Assembly (NCBI GenBank): GCA_964504565.1
Contig: CAZDEY010000002.1
Span: forward strand, 301,466 to 365,465
Source of the DNA: Cesiribacter sp964504565
GTDB lineage: Bacteria > Bacteroidota > Bacteroidia > Cytophagales > Cyclobacteriaceae
Reading direction: 5' to 3'
DNA length: 64,000 nt
Numbering within the stretch: the first letter of the stretch is position 1; every line of letters starts with the position of its first letter. The notes under the pieces were generated by a model. The model worked only from the letters and a program-made list of their open reading frames with translations. It was not told the origin of the DNA and did not search any database. The position numbers were made by a program, and so were the translations under genes. Of this stretch, positions 42,661 to 50,426 are shown piece after piece.

Positions 42661-43989
42661 ATGAAAAAGCAAGAACAAATTGATCAACTAAACAAAAGCT
42701 GGGAAACTGATAAGCGTTGGGCCGGCATTGAGCGCCCTTATAAGGCTGAAGAAGTAATTAAGCTTAGAGGAAATTACCAAATTGAGCATACCCTAGCCAA
42801 GTTAGGCGCGGAAAGACTGTGGAAGCTGCTACATTCAGAGAACTTCGTTGCCGGACTAGGTGCCTTAACCGGTAACCAAGCCGTGCAGCAAGTGCAGGCC
42901 GGCCTTAAAGCTATTTACCTTAGCGGCTGGCAAGTAGCGGCCGATGCTAACCTGGGCGGCAGCATGTACCCCGACCAAAGCCTCTATCCGGCCAACTCGG
43001 TTCCTAATGTGGTTAAAAGAATTAATAACGCCCTGCTTCGGGCCGATCAGGTAAATAGCCTGGCCGGCGATGAGGATACCCACTGGTTGGCTCCTATTGT
43101 AGCAGATGCCGAGGCCGGATTTGGTGGTAACCTGAATGCCTACGAACTTATGCGCGGTATGATTGAGGCTGGCGCGGCCGGAGTTCACTTTGAAGACCAG
43201 TTGAGTAGTGCTAAAAAGTGCGGCCACCTTGGTGGTAAAGTTTTGGTACCTACTCAGGAAGCAATTCAGAAGTTAGTGGCCGCTCGTTTAGCTACTGATG
43301 TTGAGAATGTGTCGACTATTTTGGTGGCTCGTACTGATGCGGATGCGGCTAACCTTATAACCAGTGATGTAGATGAACGTGATCACCGCTTTATAACCGG
43401 CAAGCGCACCGTAGAAGGCTTTTACGAAGTGAAGAACGGCGTTGAGCAAGCAATTGACCGTGGCCTTAGCTACGCACCTTACGCCGATTTACTTTGGATG
43501 GAAACCAGCCACCCGGATATTGGCGAAGCGCGCGAATTTGCCCAGGCGATTCATGCCAAGTACCCTGGTAAACTGTTGGCTTATAACTGCTCGCCAAGCT
43601 TTAACTGGGCGGCTAAACTAAACGAAAGCCAGATGTTGCGCTACCGCGAAGAATTGGCTGATTTAGGCTACAAGTTCCAGTTTATTACCCTGGCCGGTTT
43701 TCACTCCCTTAATACCGGTATGTTTGAACTGGCTTCTGCTTACCGCGATAGGGGTATGGCTGCCTACAGCGAACTTCAGCAAAAAGAGTTTGCCCTACAG
43801 AAAGAAGGCTTTAAGGCAGTTAAGCACCAATCGTTTGTAGGTACTGGCTACTTTGATGCTGTACAAAATGCAGTAACTAGCGGTAAGGTTTCTACCAAGG
43901 CTCTGGAAGGCTCCACGGAAGAAGAGCAGTTCCGTAGCCCGGCTCGCCGTCCGGAAGCAGATAAGGAAAAAGAAGCAGTAACTGTATAG
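42661..43989 (+). CDS. aceA: isocitrate lyase
   Basis: Splits isocitrate to glyoxylate and succinate. The 442-residue enzyme has the catalytic KKCGHLGGK motif (Cys187), GWQVAADANLGGSMYPDQSL, PIVADAEAGFGGNLNAYEL and a C-terminal Gly-rich substrate loop (YNCSPSFNW). Adjacent to aceB and behind its promoter, it needs acetate- or fatty-acid-type growth for use. A terminator follows at 44023-44058. Confidence 0.97.
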   Translation: MKKQEQIDQLNKSWETDKRWAGIERPYKAEEVIKLRGNYQIEHTLAKLGAERLWKLLHSENFVAGLGALTGNQAVQQVQAGLKAIYLSGWQVAADANLGGSMYPDQSLYPANSVPNVVKRINNALLRADQVNSLAGDEDTHWLAPIVADAEAGFGGNLNAYELMRGMIEAGAAGVHFEDQLSSAKKCGHLGGKVLVPTQEAIQKLVAARLATDVENVSTILVARTDADAANLITSDVDERDHRFITGKRTVEGFYEVKNGVEQAIDRGLSYAPYADLLWMETSHPDIGEAREFAQAIHAKYPGKLLAYNCSPSFNWAAKLNESQMLRYREELADLGYKFQFITLAGFHSLNTGMFELASAYRDRGMAAYSELQQKEFALQKEGFKAVKHQSFVGTGYFDAVQNAVTSGKVSTKALEGSTEEEQFRSPARRPEADKEKEAVTV

Positions 43990-44022
43990 TACATTTGTTG
44001 TGAGTATATAATAGAGTTGGTT

Positions 44023-44058
44023 AAAAACCGTCCGGTTTCGGTCGGTTTTTTCTTTTTT
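44023..44058 (+). terminator. intrinsic terminator of aceBA
   Basis: AAAAACCG (44023-44030) and CGGTTTTT (44043-44050) form the stem, followed by an almost unbroken T-run. Confidence 0.85.
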
Positions 44059-44094
44059 TAGTATCTTCTGCCAAAATAGAGGATACTTTTTTAT

Positions 44095-44847
44095 ATGAAA
44101 ACAGCATTAATTACCGGTGCCAGCTCCGGAATTGGTTGGGCCACCGCTAAGGTTTTGGGTAGAAACGGCTATGCCTTAGTACTTTGTGGCCGCCGCGAAA
44201 AAAGGCTAACCAAGCTGGTGGAAGAGCTTGGAGCGGAGGTTCCAACCCATGCGCTGGTATTTGATGTAGGAAATAAAGAGGCAGTTTTTCAGGCAATTGA
44301 TTCTTTACCCAAAAATTTTCGGAATATAGATGTATTAGTGAATAACGCAGGTAACGCCCACGGCCTGGATGTAATTCAGGAAGGAAGTATCGACGATTGG
44401 GATGCTATGATTGATAGCAACGTAAAAGGTTTACTGTACGTTAGCCGCGCGGTAATGCCTACTATGCAGCAACGTCAGCGCGGACATATTATAAATATAG
44501 GATCAATAGCCGGTAAAGAGGTTTACCCTAAAGGAAATGTATATTGTGCCACCAAGCACGCCGTAGATGCCCTAAGCCAGGCAATGCGTATTGATCTGAA
44601 TCCCTACGGTATACGCGTAACCGCAATCAATCCGGGTTTGGTAGAAACTGAATTTAGTGAGGTACGCTACAAAGGAGATGTCGAAAAGGCCAGTGAGGTT
44701 TATCAGGGATATAAACCACTTACAGCGGAAGATATTGCCAATACAATATTATTTGCGGTAAATTGTCCGGAACACGTAACCATAGCTGACTTAACTATAT
44801 TACCGACTGCCCAGGCTAGCGCTACAGTTGTTAATAAGAAGGCTTAG
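44095..44847 (+). CDS. short-chain dehydrogenase, YdfG-like
   Basis: A 250-residue classical SDR enzyme: TGASSGIGWATAKVL at the N-terminus, NNAGNA near residue 83, catalytic Ser in NIGSIAGKEVYPKG and YCATKHA (Tyr/Lys). The sequence NPGLVETEFS after the active site is typical of the YdfG/serine dehydrogenase-like subgroup. Substrate cannot be inferred. It lies between aceA and the Sia-type locus and belongs to neither by obvious function. Confidence 0.88.
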   Translation: MKTALITGASSGIGWATAKVLGRNGYALVLCGRREKRLTKLVEELGAEVPTHALVFDVGNKEAVFQAIDSLPKNFRNIDVLVNNAGNAHGLDVIQEGSIDDWDAMIDSNVKGLLYVSRAVMPTMQQRQRGHIINIGSIAGKEVYPKGNVYCATKHAVDALSQAMRIDLNPYGIRVTAINPGLVETEFSEVRYKGDVEKASEVYQGYKPLTAEDIANTILFAVNCPEHVTIADLTILPTAQASATVVNKKA

Positions 44848-44893
44848 CTATTATATAAGAAAATTAGGTTGACGTTACTTTACTTAGAATGGT

Positions 44894-45991
44894 ATGTTGC
44901 TACATAAAATTCAGGAGTTATACGAGGAGTTAGAGGACGATGGGCTTAGCTTATTGTATTTGGGCGACGAAAGTGACCAAATGACCGATAAGCTAATAAA
45001 AATAAACGACGAGAACCTAAAAGCGCAGCAGCAGGCTCAATTAGGAAGAAAAATGGCCTTTTTAATTGCCGAGAGTTTTCAGAACATAGTCAGGCACCAC
45101 AGCCCGGCCGGCAACCCCGAGCTAAGAAAATCGCCTAATATGTTTATGCTCCGGCATAGCCAGCAGGAAATCACTATTAGTTCGGCCAACCATATGCCCA
45201 GCCTCAAGGTTGAAGAACTTGAATATCAGCTAAACCATTTAAATACCCTTACCCAAGCCCAATTGCGGCGGCTTTACCTGGGAATTCTTCCGGATGATAC
45301 CCTAACCGAAAACGGCGGGGCCGGGCTGGGCCTTATTGAAATGGCGCGTAAAACCGGCCAACCTTTTACGTACAATTTTGTGCCTGTTGAGCGTAAAACA
45401 TCAACCTCAATTTTCTACTTCCAGCTACGCCTGCGCTTAAATGAGGGCAAGATGGTGGAAGAACATACCTTAACCGGTATGCAGCGTATGTATCAGATTA
45501 TGCGGGAGCATAACGTTATGTTGTTGTACCGCAGTAATTTTGCCCAAGAAAGTATGCTGCCCGTGCTTTCTATGATTGAGCATAACGTAGCCTTATGGCA
45601 GCCTAACCGATTTAAGCAAAAATCTACTTTGTATGTATTAGTAGAGATGTTTCAGAATATTATGAAACACGCAGCCGTGCACAAAGAAAGGCAGGACGGA
45701 GTGCTGGTTTTAGCCAGAAGGAACGACAAATTTGTACTTTGCACCGGAAATTTTATTGAAAATAGAAAAATAGATAAGCTTAGAGAGCATCTTCAGTACA
45801 TAAATTCTTTAGATGAAAATAAACTAAAAGAATACTATAAGGCCGAACTTCTGAAGGATCAGAAGAGCAGAATGGGTGGTGCCGGCTTAGGTCTTATAGA
45901 ATCGGCCCGCTACGGATTGACTCCTTATAATTTCAGCTTTACATCAGCCTACTCAAACTACTCATTTTTTACTCTTTCTATTGAAGTTTAA
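44894..45991 (+). CDS. siaB: tandem SiaB-like kinase (two fused HATPase-type domains)
   Basis: A 365-residue protein with two consecutive SiaB/DUF6272-type domains. Domain 1 (1-185) has N-box ESFQNIVRHH (Asn64) and G-box NGGAGLGLIEMARKTG (141-146). Domain 2 (186-365) has EMFQNIMKHA (Asn255) and MGGAGLGLIESARYG (328-333). Both have intact ATP-binding features, and no membrane segment is present. SiaB of Pseudomonas aeruginosa phosphorylates SiaC in the SiaABCD partner switch. The duplicated form here would be a double kinase or a pseudodimer. SiaC is encoded 4 bases downstream. Confidence 0.85.
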   Translation: MLLHKIQELYEELEDDGLSLLYLGDESDQMTDKLIKINDENLKAQQQAQLGRKMAFLIAESFQNIVRHHSPAGNPELRKSPNMFMLRHSQQEITISSANHMPSLKVEELEYQLNHLNTLTQAQLRRLYLGILPDDTLTENGGAGLGLIEMARKTGQPFTYNFVPVERKTSTSIFYFQLRLRLNEGKMVEEHTLTGMQRMYQIMREHNVMLLYRSNFAQESMLPVLSMIEHNVALWQPNRFKQKSTLYVLVEMFQNIMKHAAVHKERQDGVLVLARRNDKFVLCTGNFIENRKIDKLREHLQYINSLDENKLKEYYKAELLKDQKSRMGGAGLGLIESARYGLTPYNFSFTSAYSNYSFFTLSIEV

Positions 45992-45995
45992 TGCT

Positions 45996-46379
45996 ATGCA
46001 GAAAAATTTAACTATTGAAGCTAAGCCTGATACCCCGGCTATCTCCTTTGATGCTAACGGAACTATGTTAATTAAGGGCCGTTCGCTGCCGGAAAATGCC
46101 GAGCGTTTTTATCAGCCTGTAATTGAATGGGTTTCTGACTACATAAACGGTGCCCCGGCTAACCCTACCGTGCTTTCTATCGAATTAGAATATTTTAACT
46201 CAAGTTCGGTAAAGCAACTTCTGGTAATTTTGCTTGATCTGGAAAATCTTCTGGATGAAAATATCGATGTAAAAGTAAAGTGGCTGTATAATCAGGATGA
46301 CGACTTAATGGAGATGAAGGGCCGGGAAATGGCCAGTATGGTTGATATCCCTTTTGAATTAGAGTCGTACAGCCTATAA
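45996..46379 (+). CDS. siaC: SiaC-like (DUF1987) phospho-switch protein, copy 1
   Basis: A 127-residue DUF1987 protein. The conserved pattern IKGRSLPENAERFYQPVIEW and LEYFNSSSVKQLL matches SiaC, but the residue equivalent to the phospho-accepting Thr of P. aeruginosa SiaC (and to Thr68 of copy 2 here) is Ser. I use the ATG at 45996, which begins 4 bases after the siaB stop; the longer TTG frame would overlap siaB. It converges end to end with a SpoIIE phosphatase gene, which would be the cognate phosphatase. Confidence 0.85.
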   Translation: MQKNLTIEAKPDTPAISFDANGTMLIKGRSLPENAERFYQPVIEWVSDYINGAPANPTVLSIELEYFNSSSVKQLLVILLDLENLLDENIDVKVKWLYNQDDDLMEMKGREMASMVDIPFELESYSL

Positions 46380-48209
46380 TTAAGGAAGCCGAATACCTAA
46401 CAATAATACATCATCGGTCTGGTCGCGGGCGCCTTTCCAATCGTTAAAAGTTTGTTCGGCAATATTTACCTGGCTGTGGCGGTTATGGTGCTGAATATCC
46501 ACTACCATTTCTTTGAAACGGCGGGTATTAAATTTTTCGTCCTCGGCTTCCCCGAATTGGTCCATGTAGCCATCGGTAAACATATAAAGCATAGCGTCCG
46601 GGCTGTAGGTAACCGCTTTATTGGTAAAAGTTTTCGGCTTGGGTTTTCTGCGCCTCCGCAGTAACTGACCACCCACGGAGGCTACATCAGCCTGCAGTAT
46701 TTCAATTTGGTCTTTGGTTACCAGGTAGGCGGGGTTCATAGCCGCAGCAAAAGTTAAGGTTCTAGAATCGGGGTCAATTTGGCAAATGGCTATGTCCATT
46801 CCGTCTTCCACCACCTGTTTATTGGTTTGGTTACTGAACGATTCTTTTATTCCCCGGTCCAGCTCAAGCAGTATTTGGGCCGGGTCATAAATTTTTCTTT
46901 CTTTAATAATTTCCCTTAATAAGCGGTTGCCAATCAACGACATAAACGCCCCGGGCACCCCGTGGCCGGTACAGTCGGCAACCCCCACCAAGAACTTATT
47001 TTCAAATTGATGGAAAAAGAAAAAATCCCCGCTTACAATATCTTTTGGTTTACTAAGAATGAAAGATTCCGGTATAGCCTCCTGCAGTAAGTACTCATCG
47101 GTAAATACCGATTGCTGAATCCGCTGGGCGTAGGTTAGGCTATCGGTAATTTGGCGGTTTTTTTCTTCAATTAATTTTATGCTTTGCTGCCTTTGCCTAT
47201 AAAAAAATATGATTAAGCCTAAGGTTGCTAAAACTACCACCAATAATACGGCTAGTAATACCAAACTTTGGCGCTGGGCGCTCATAGCCTGGTTTTGCTG
47301 ATCTATCAACTTCTGGGCCGTTTCAATTTCCTGCTCGGCAAATTCTATCTGAGCTTCCCTTTGCAAAATGGTTAAACTATCCATTTTGGTACGGCTAAGA
47401 AGTTTATCCATAGCTAATTGTTCCTTAGCCAGCCTTATATTCTCTTCCTTATCAGCTAAATTCTGATCAGAGGTTTGGGTACTATTTAAATTGTAGTCGA
47501 ATTTTTTTGAAATAGTCAAACTCCTTTCCCGTTGTACTAGCCGGGCAATCTTGGCCGAATCCAGCGAATCGGTGTTTACGAATTCAGGAACGGTAAGGGC
47601 AGAGGATTGAGCTATTCTTCGCTGGTTTAAAAAGCCGGTATTTTGCTGAACCCGCAGGGTGTTTTTTTCTAATGATCGTTCCAATAACTCAACCGGGGCA
47701 TCAACTTCCTGGGCAGGGTCCCCGGCAGTTTTAGCCAGTTGCCAGGCTTTCTGCGGAGGGCTCCAAAATACCCGACCCAGTTTACGGTCCAATCCCCGGT
47801 CGGAGCCTTGCTTGTAACTATTGAGTATAAACTCCAGGCCAATAAATTTATAGCCTTTATCCTGAATATTTTGGGGTAGGGCCCGGGTGTCAAAGTAAAG
47901 TTCCTGACGATTATAGCCTTCCTTAGAAACCCGTATTACGTATAAGTAGTTGGCGGAAAGTGGTATAGAATACATGCCCTGAGCGTTGGTATTCTCAGTG
48001 CTTACCAGGGTATTATCCCTAAAAACTTCAATTTGCGCCTTGTCAAGTGTTCCTTCCAGTACTGCGGGCTTTTCGCGTTTTAGCAGTCCTTTGGGTGGCT
48101 CAAACCGGTAACCATGCACCGTTCCCTCTAGCATCAGCTTTCCTGACTGACTAAGTGCCGGCCAGCTAAGGCCTATTAATATAACTAGGAGAAGAGTACG
48201 AATCACCAC
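46380..48209 (-). CDS. SpoIIE-type PP2C phosphatase with periplasmic sensor domain
   Basis: A 609-residue protein with GTG start. Signal-anchor or signal peptide (residues 1-20, ending SWPALS), a carboxypeptidase-regulatory-like beta domain (25-100: GTVHGYRFEPPK, TNAQGMYSIPLSANYLYVI), a long predicted coiled-coil (about 240-315), one membrane helix (315-337) and a C-terminal SpoIIE/PP2C domain. Metal-binding Asp residues are in VSGDFF (Asp395) and VADCTGHGVPGAF (Asp412), with MFTDGYMDQFG and DQTDDVLLLGI. By analogy with SiaA it should dephosphorylate SiaC and respond to an envelope signal. Convergent with siaC copy 1. Confidence 0.87.
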   Translation of the reverse strand: MVIRTLLLVILIGLSWPALSQSGKLMLEGTVHGYRFEPPKGLLKREKPAVLEGTLDKAQIEVFRDNTLVSTENTNAQGMYSIPLSANYLYVIRVSKEGYNRQELYFDTRALPQNIQDKGYKFIGLEFILNSYKQGSDRGLDRKLGRVFWSPPQKAWQLAKTAGDPAQEVDAPVELLERSLEKNTLRVQQNTGFLNQRRIAQSSALTVPEFVNTDSLDSAKIARLVQRERSLTISKKFDYNLNSTQTSDQNLADKEENIRLAKEQLAMDKLLSRTKMDSLTILQREAQIEFAEQEIETAQKLIDQQNQAMSAQRQSLVLLAVLLVVVLATLGLIIFFYRQRQQSIKLIEEKNRQITDSLTYAQRIQQSVFTDEYLLQEAIPESFILSKPKDIVSGDFFFFHQFENKFLVGVADCTGHGVPGAFMSLIGNRLLREIIKERKIYDPAQILLELDRGIKESFSNQTNKQVVEDGMDIAICQIDPDSRTLTFAAAMNPAYLVTKDQIEILQADVASVGGQLLRRRRKPKPKTFTNKAVTYSPDAMLYMFTDGYMDQFGEAEDEKFNTRRFKEMVVDIQHHNRHSQVNIAEQTFNDWKGARDQTDDVLLLGIRLP

Positions 48210-48307
48210 TATTCAATTCTAACCAAAGTTACTATTTTAAGTGCCACACTACCAATGCAGTGTGAGTTATACGGTATAATTCAAGATTTATTGGGTGAAA
48301 TAGAGGA

Positions 48308-48952
48308 TTAGAGGCTATCTACAAGCTGGGCCAAAGCATCTTCCTGAACCGTATGTTCACCCTTAAAGCTTAGGCACCTAAAATCAGAACTTATCTTTTG
48401 CAGCAGAGAGGTTTGTTCAGCAATATCATCCGGCGTAATAAACGAATCATCTTCACCGTATACCATCCGGATAATTTTACCACGCAAAGCAGGAATATCT
48501 TTCTCTGGGGATACATCCGGGGGGAATTTACCCGCCCATTGTACGTAGCCGGCTATTTCTTTTGGGCAATTAGTCATGAAGCGAGAAGCAGTTGCTGCCC
48601 CTTGCGAGAAACCAACTATATATAAAGGTGAGCCTTCCGGAACCATTTTATTAACCAAAGTGCTCAGGTAGGTCTTATAATTTTCAATATCAGTCAGGCG
48701 ATCTTCCTTGGTCATCCAGGTAGCGCCTACCCGGCCAGAGAAACCATTTAAATAAAAGCGAGATAGACCTTCCGGTGCTATTACCGAATGGCCTAAAGAT
48801 TCCAGATAGGTAAACTTTCTGATGAAATACTGCGCTAGTTGCCCGTAACCGTGCAAAACTAACCAACAAGGTTGGGCTTCAGCAAAATTGCCCAGTGTAT
48901 AATAGCGGGCTTTAAACTCAATAGGCAGGTGGTGGCTACTAATTTTATTCAT
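48308..48952 (-). CDS. phospholipase/carboxylesterase-type alpha/beta-hydrolase
   Basis: A 214-residue hydrolase. The nucleophile elbow is VGFSQGAATASRF, typical of the acyl-protein thioesterase/carboxylesterase class. Other features are VLHGYGQ (oxyanion hole), VYGEDDSFITPDD (catalytic Asp) and FKGEHTVQ (catalytic His). Substrate unknown. Its start codon abuts the T-run of the preceding operon's terminator (48953-48980), so it probably has its own promoter or depends on read-through. Confidence 0.85.
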   Translation of the reverse strand: MNKISSHHLPIEFKARYYTLGNFAEAQPCWLVLHGYGQLAQYFIRKFTYLESLGHSVIAPEGLSRFYLNGFSGRVGATWMTKEDRLTDIENYKTYLSTLVNKMVPEGSPLYIVGFSQGAATASRFMTNCPKEIAGYVQWAGKFPPDVSPEKDIPALRGKIIRMVYGEDDSFITPDDIAEQTSLLQKISSDFRCLSFKGEHTVQEDALAQLVDSL

Positions 48953-48980
48953 AAAAAAAGCAGGACTACAAATCCTGCTT
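48953..48980 (-). terminator. terminator closing the Sia/Che/ABC operon
   Basis: On the minus strand an 8-bp stem, AAGCAGGA/TCCTGCTT (48958-48980), is followed by seven T residues. It lies 22 bases after the stop codon of the secreted protein gene and directly before the ATG of the hydrolase gene. Confidence 0.88.
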
Positions 48981-49002
48981 AGTAATTTTCAATGCTTATA
49001 AA

Positions 49003-49434
49003 CTATCGCTTAAAGCCCAGCACCGAGCCCCCGCAATTAGCAGTAGATTCTTTAAAGGTGTAGGTTATATAATAAATGCCGGTGCTATTACAGCTGTAAC
49101 GTACGCCCTTAAAAATTTTACCGTTAGCCTGATTAGTAGTTACCAAGCGGCGGTTAGAATCGTAGAGGCTTACAATTATACCATCCGGGGCTTCGCCCGG
49201 AGTGCAGATGTTTATAGTGTATTCAGTACCGGTAGCGAATACGTAGGAGTACTCAATTTTATCTTTTGAGCCACCTTGCCCGTCAATTGGAAAGCTTTTT
49301 ACGAAGTTAAAGCCGTCGGCTAACTGACTAATGCAATTATCGGCCAGATCGGAGGCGCTGCACTGGGCTGAGGCTACCCCGCTGGTTAGTACAAATAATA
49401 CGAATACGCTTAATAATTTGCTAAATTTCTTCAT
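49003..49434 (-). CDS. secreted Cys-containing hypothetical protein, 143 aa
   Basis: A small exported protein with a Sec signal peptide (FVLFVLTSGVASAQ) cleaved near residue 23. The mature part has five or so Cys residues spread over a beta-rich sequence (YVFATGTEYTINICTPG, GIYYITYTFKESTANCGG), suggesting a disulfide-stabilised beta-sandwich. Unknown family. Last gene of the minus-strand Sia/Che/ABC array, 13 bases after a lipoprotein gene and followed by the operon terminator, so it may be a cargo or surface component of that system. Confidence 0.72.
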   Translation of the reverse strand: MKKFSKLLSVFVLFVLTSGVASAQCSASDLADNCISQLADGFNFVKSFPIDGQGGSKDKIEYSYVFATGTEYTINICTPGEAPDGIIVSLYDSNRRLVTTNQANGKIFKGVRYSCNSTGIYYITYTFKESTANCGGSVLGFKR

Positions 49435-49447
49435 GGTGCAGCGCGCT

Positions 49448-50347
49448 TTATTTAATTATTTTGTTACGTATTGACTGAGTTAAGCTAAGAAGTTCGCGGA
49501 AGTTATCGTCCGTCATAACAACTTCACTGGTGCTGTTATCTTTAACCACCAGCATTCCGTCTACTTCTTCAAATGTTGGTTCACCGTAGGTGGTTACAAT
49601 TTGCACTTTATTAAAAGCATCAGCCAATGGTTTCAGGTCTTCCATATATCGTGCCATATTAGGGTTGCTATCCGCATAAAAGCCTAATAGCAACATCACA
49701 TTGTCCATGATAATCTTCTGCTCACCAATACGCTCGCGAAGAACATCGTTGTTAGGGTTTTTATCGGCTACCTGGCAAGTAATATGTAAAGCTTCTAACC
49801 AACCCCCAGTCAGGATAAGGATACTTAGGTTAGACCTTTTCTGTTCCTGAAGGTAGGAGTTAATATTATTGAAATTCTTCGTTGTCAGGTACAGCAGCGA
49901 GTCAAGGTTACTGCTGTTGGTAGCCAACCGCTTAATGGTACCAAAATCGAAAAACTGGCCTATGCTTAAATCATCGGCAAGGTCTTTTACACTATTCAGG
50001 TAGAAAATGGCATCCTGATTTTTCTCGTAAATATTAGTATACCCTAAATCAGTACCGTAAATGCCAAGGTTCATGGCTTTTTGGTAGCTAGTATTGTAGT
50101 TACTAATGTTCTTAGGGTCGTTGAGCAACTGCTGGTTGTAGCGGGTACCCGATTCTTTAAGAAGCACAGAAATTTCCAGCGGGCTGGGTATCTGCTGAAG
50201 AATGTCGTGAATTACATCTTCTGAAATTTCTGGCTTAGCAACTTTAGTACTATCCAGGGCAGCCTGGTAATCCTCGGCAGCGGGTCGGCTGGAGTCACAG
50301 GACATAAAGCCTAGTACGATAAGGGTAAATAACGATATCTTTTTCAT
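49448..50347 (-). CDS. hypothetical lipoprotein, 299 aa
   Basis: A 299-residue lipoprotein (LGFMSC, Cys17). The mature part is mostly helical (QQIPSPLEISVLLKESGTRYN, NPNMARYMEDLKPLADAF) with no recognisable domain. It is co-directional with the ABC transporter (79-base gap) and the secreted protein gene (13 bases), so a role as periplasmic partner of the transporter is possible. Function unknown. Confidence 0.75.
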   Translation of the reverse strand: MKKISLFTLIVLGFMSCDSSRPAAEDYQAALDSTKVAKPEISEDVIHDILQQIPSPLEISVLLKESGTRYNQQLLNDPKNISNYNTSYQKAMNLGIYGTDLGYTNIYEKNQDAIFYLNSVKDLADDLSIGQFFDFGTIKRLATNSSNLDSLLYLTTKNFNNINSYLQEQKRSNLSILILTGGWLEALHITCQVADKNPNNDVLRERIGEQKIIMDNVMLLLGFYADSNPNMARYMEDLKPLADAFNKVQIVTTYGEPTFEEVDGMLVVKDNSTSEVVMTDDNFRELLSLTQSIRNKIIK

Positions 50348-50426
50348 AACACAGGGGCCAAATTAAATTAATTATTAATAAACTACCTGTTAAACGGATA
50401 GAAATTATTACATAGGGTGGAGCTAA

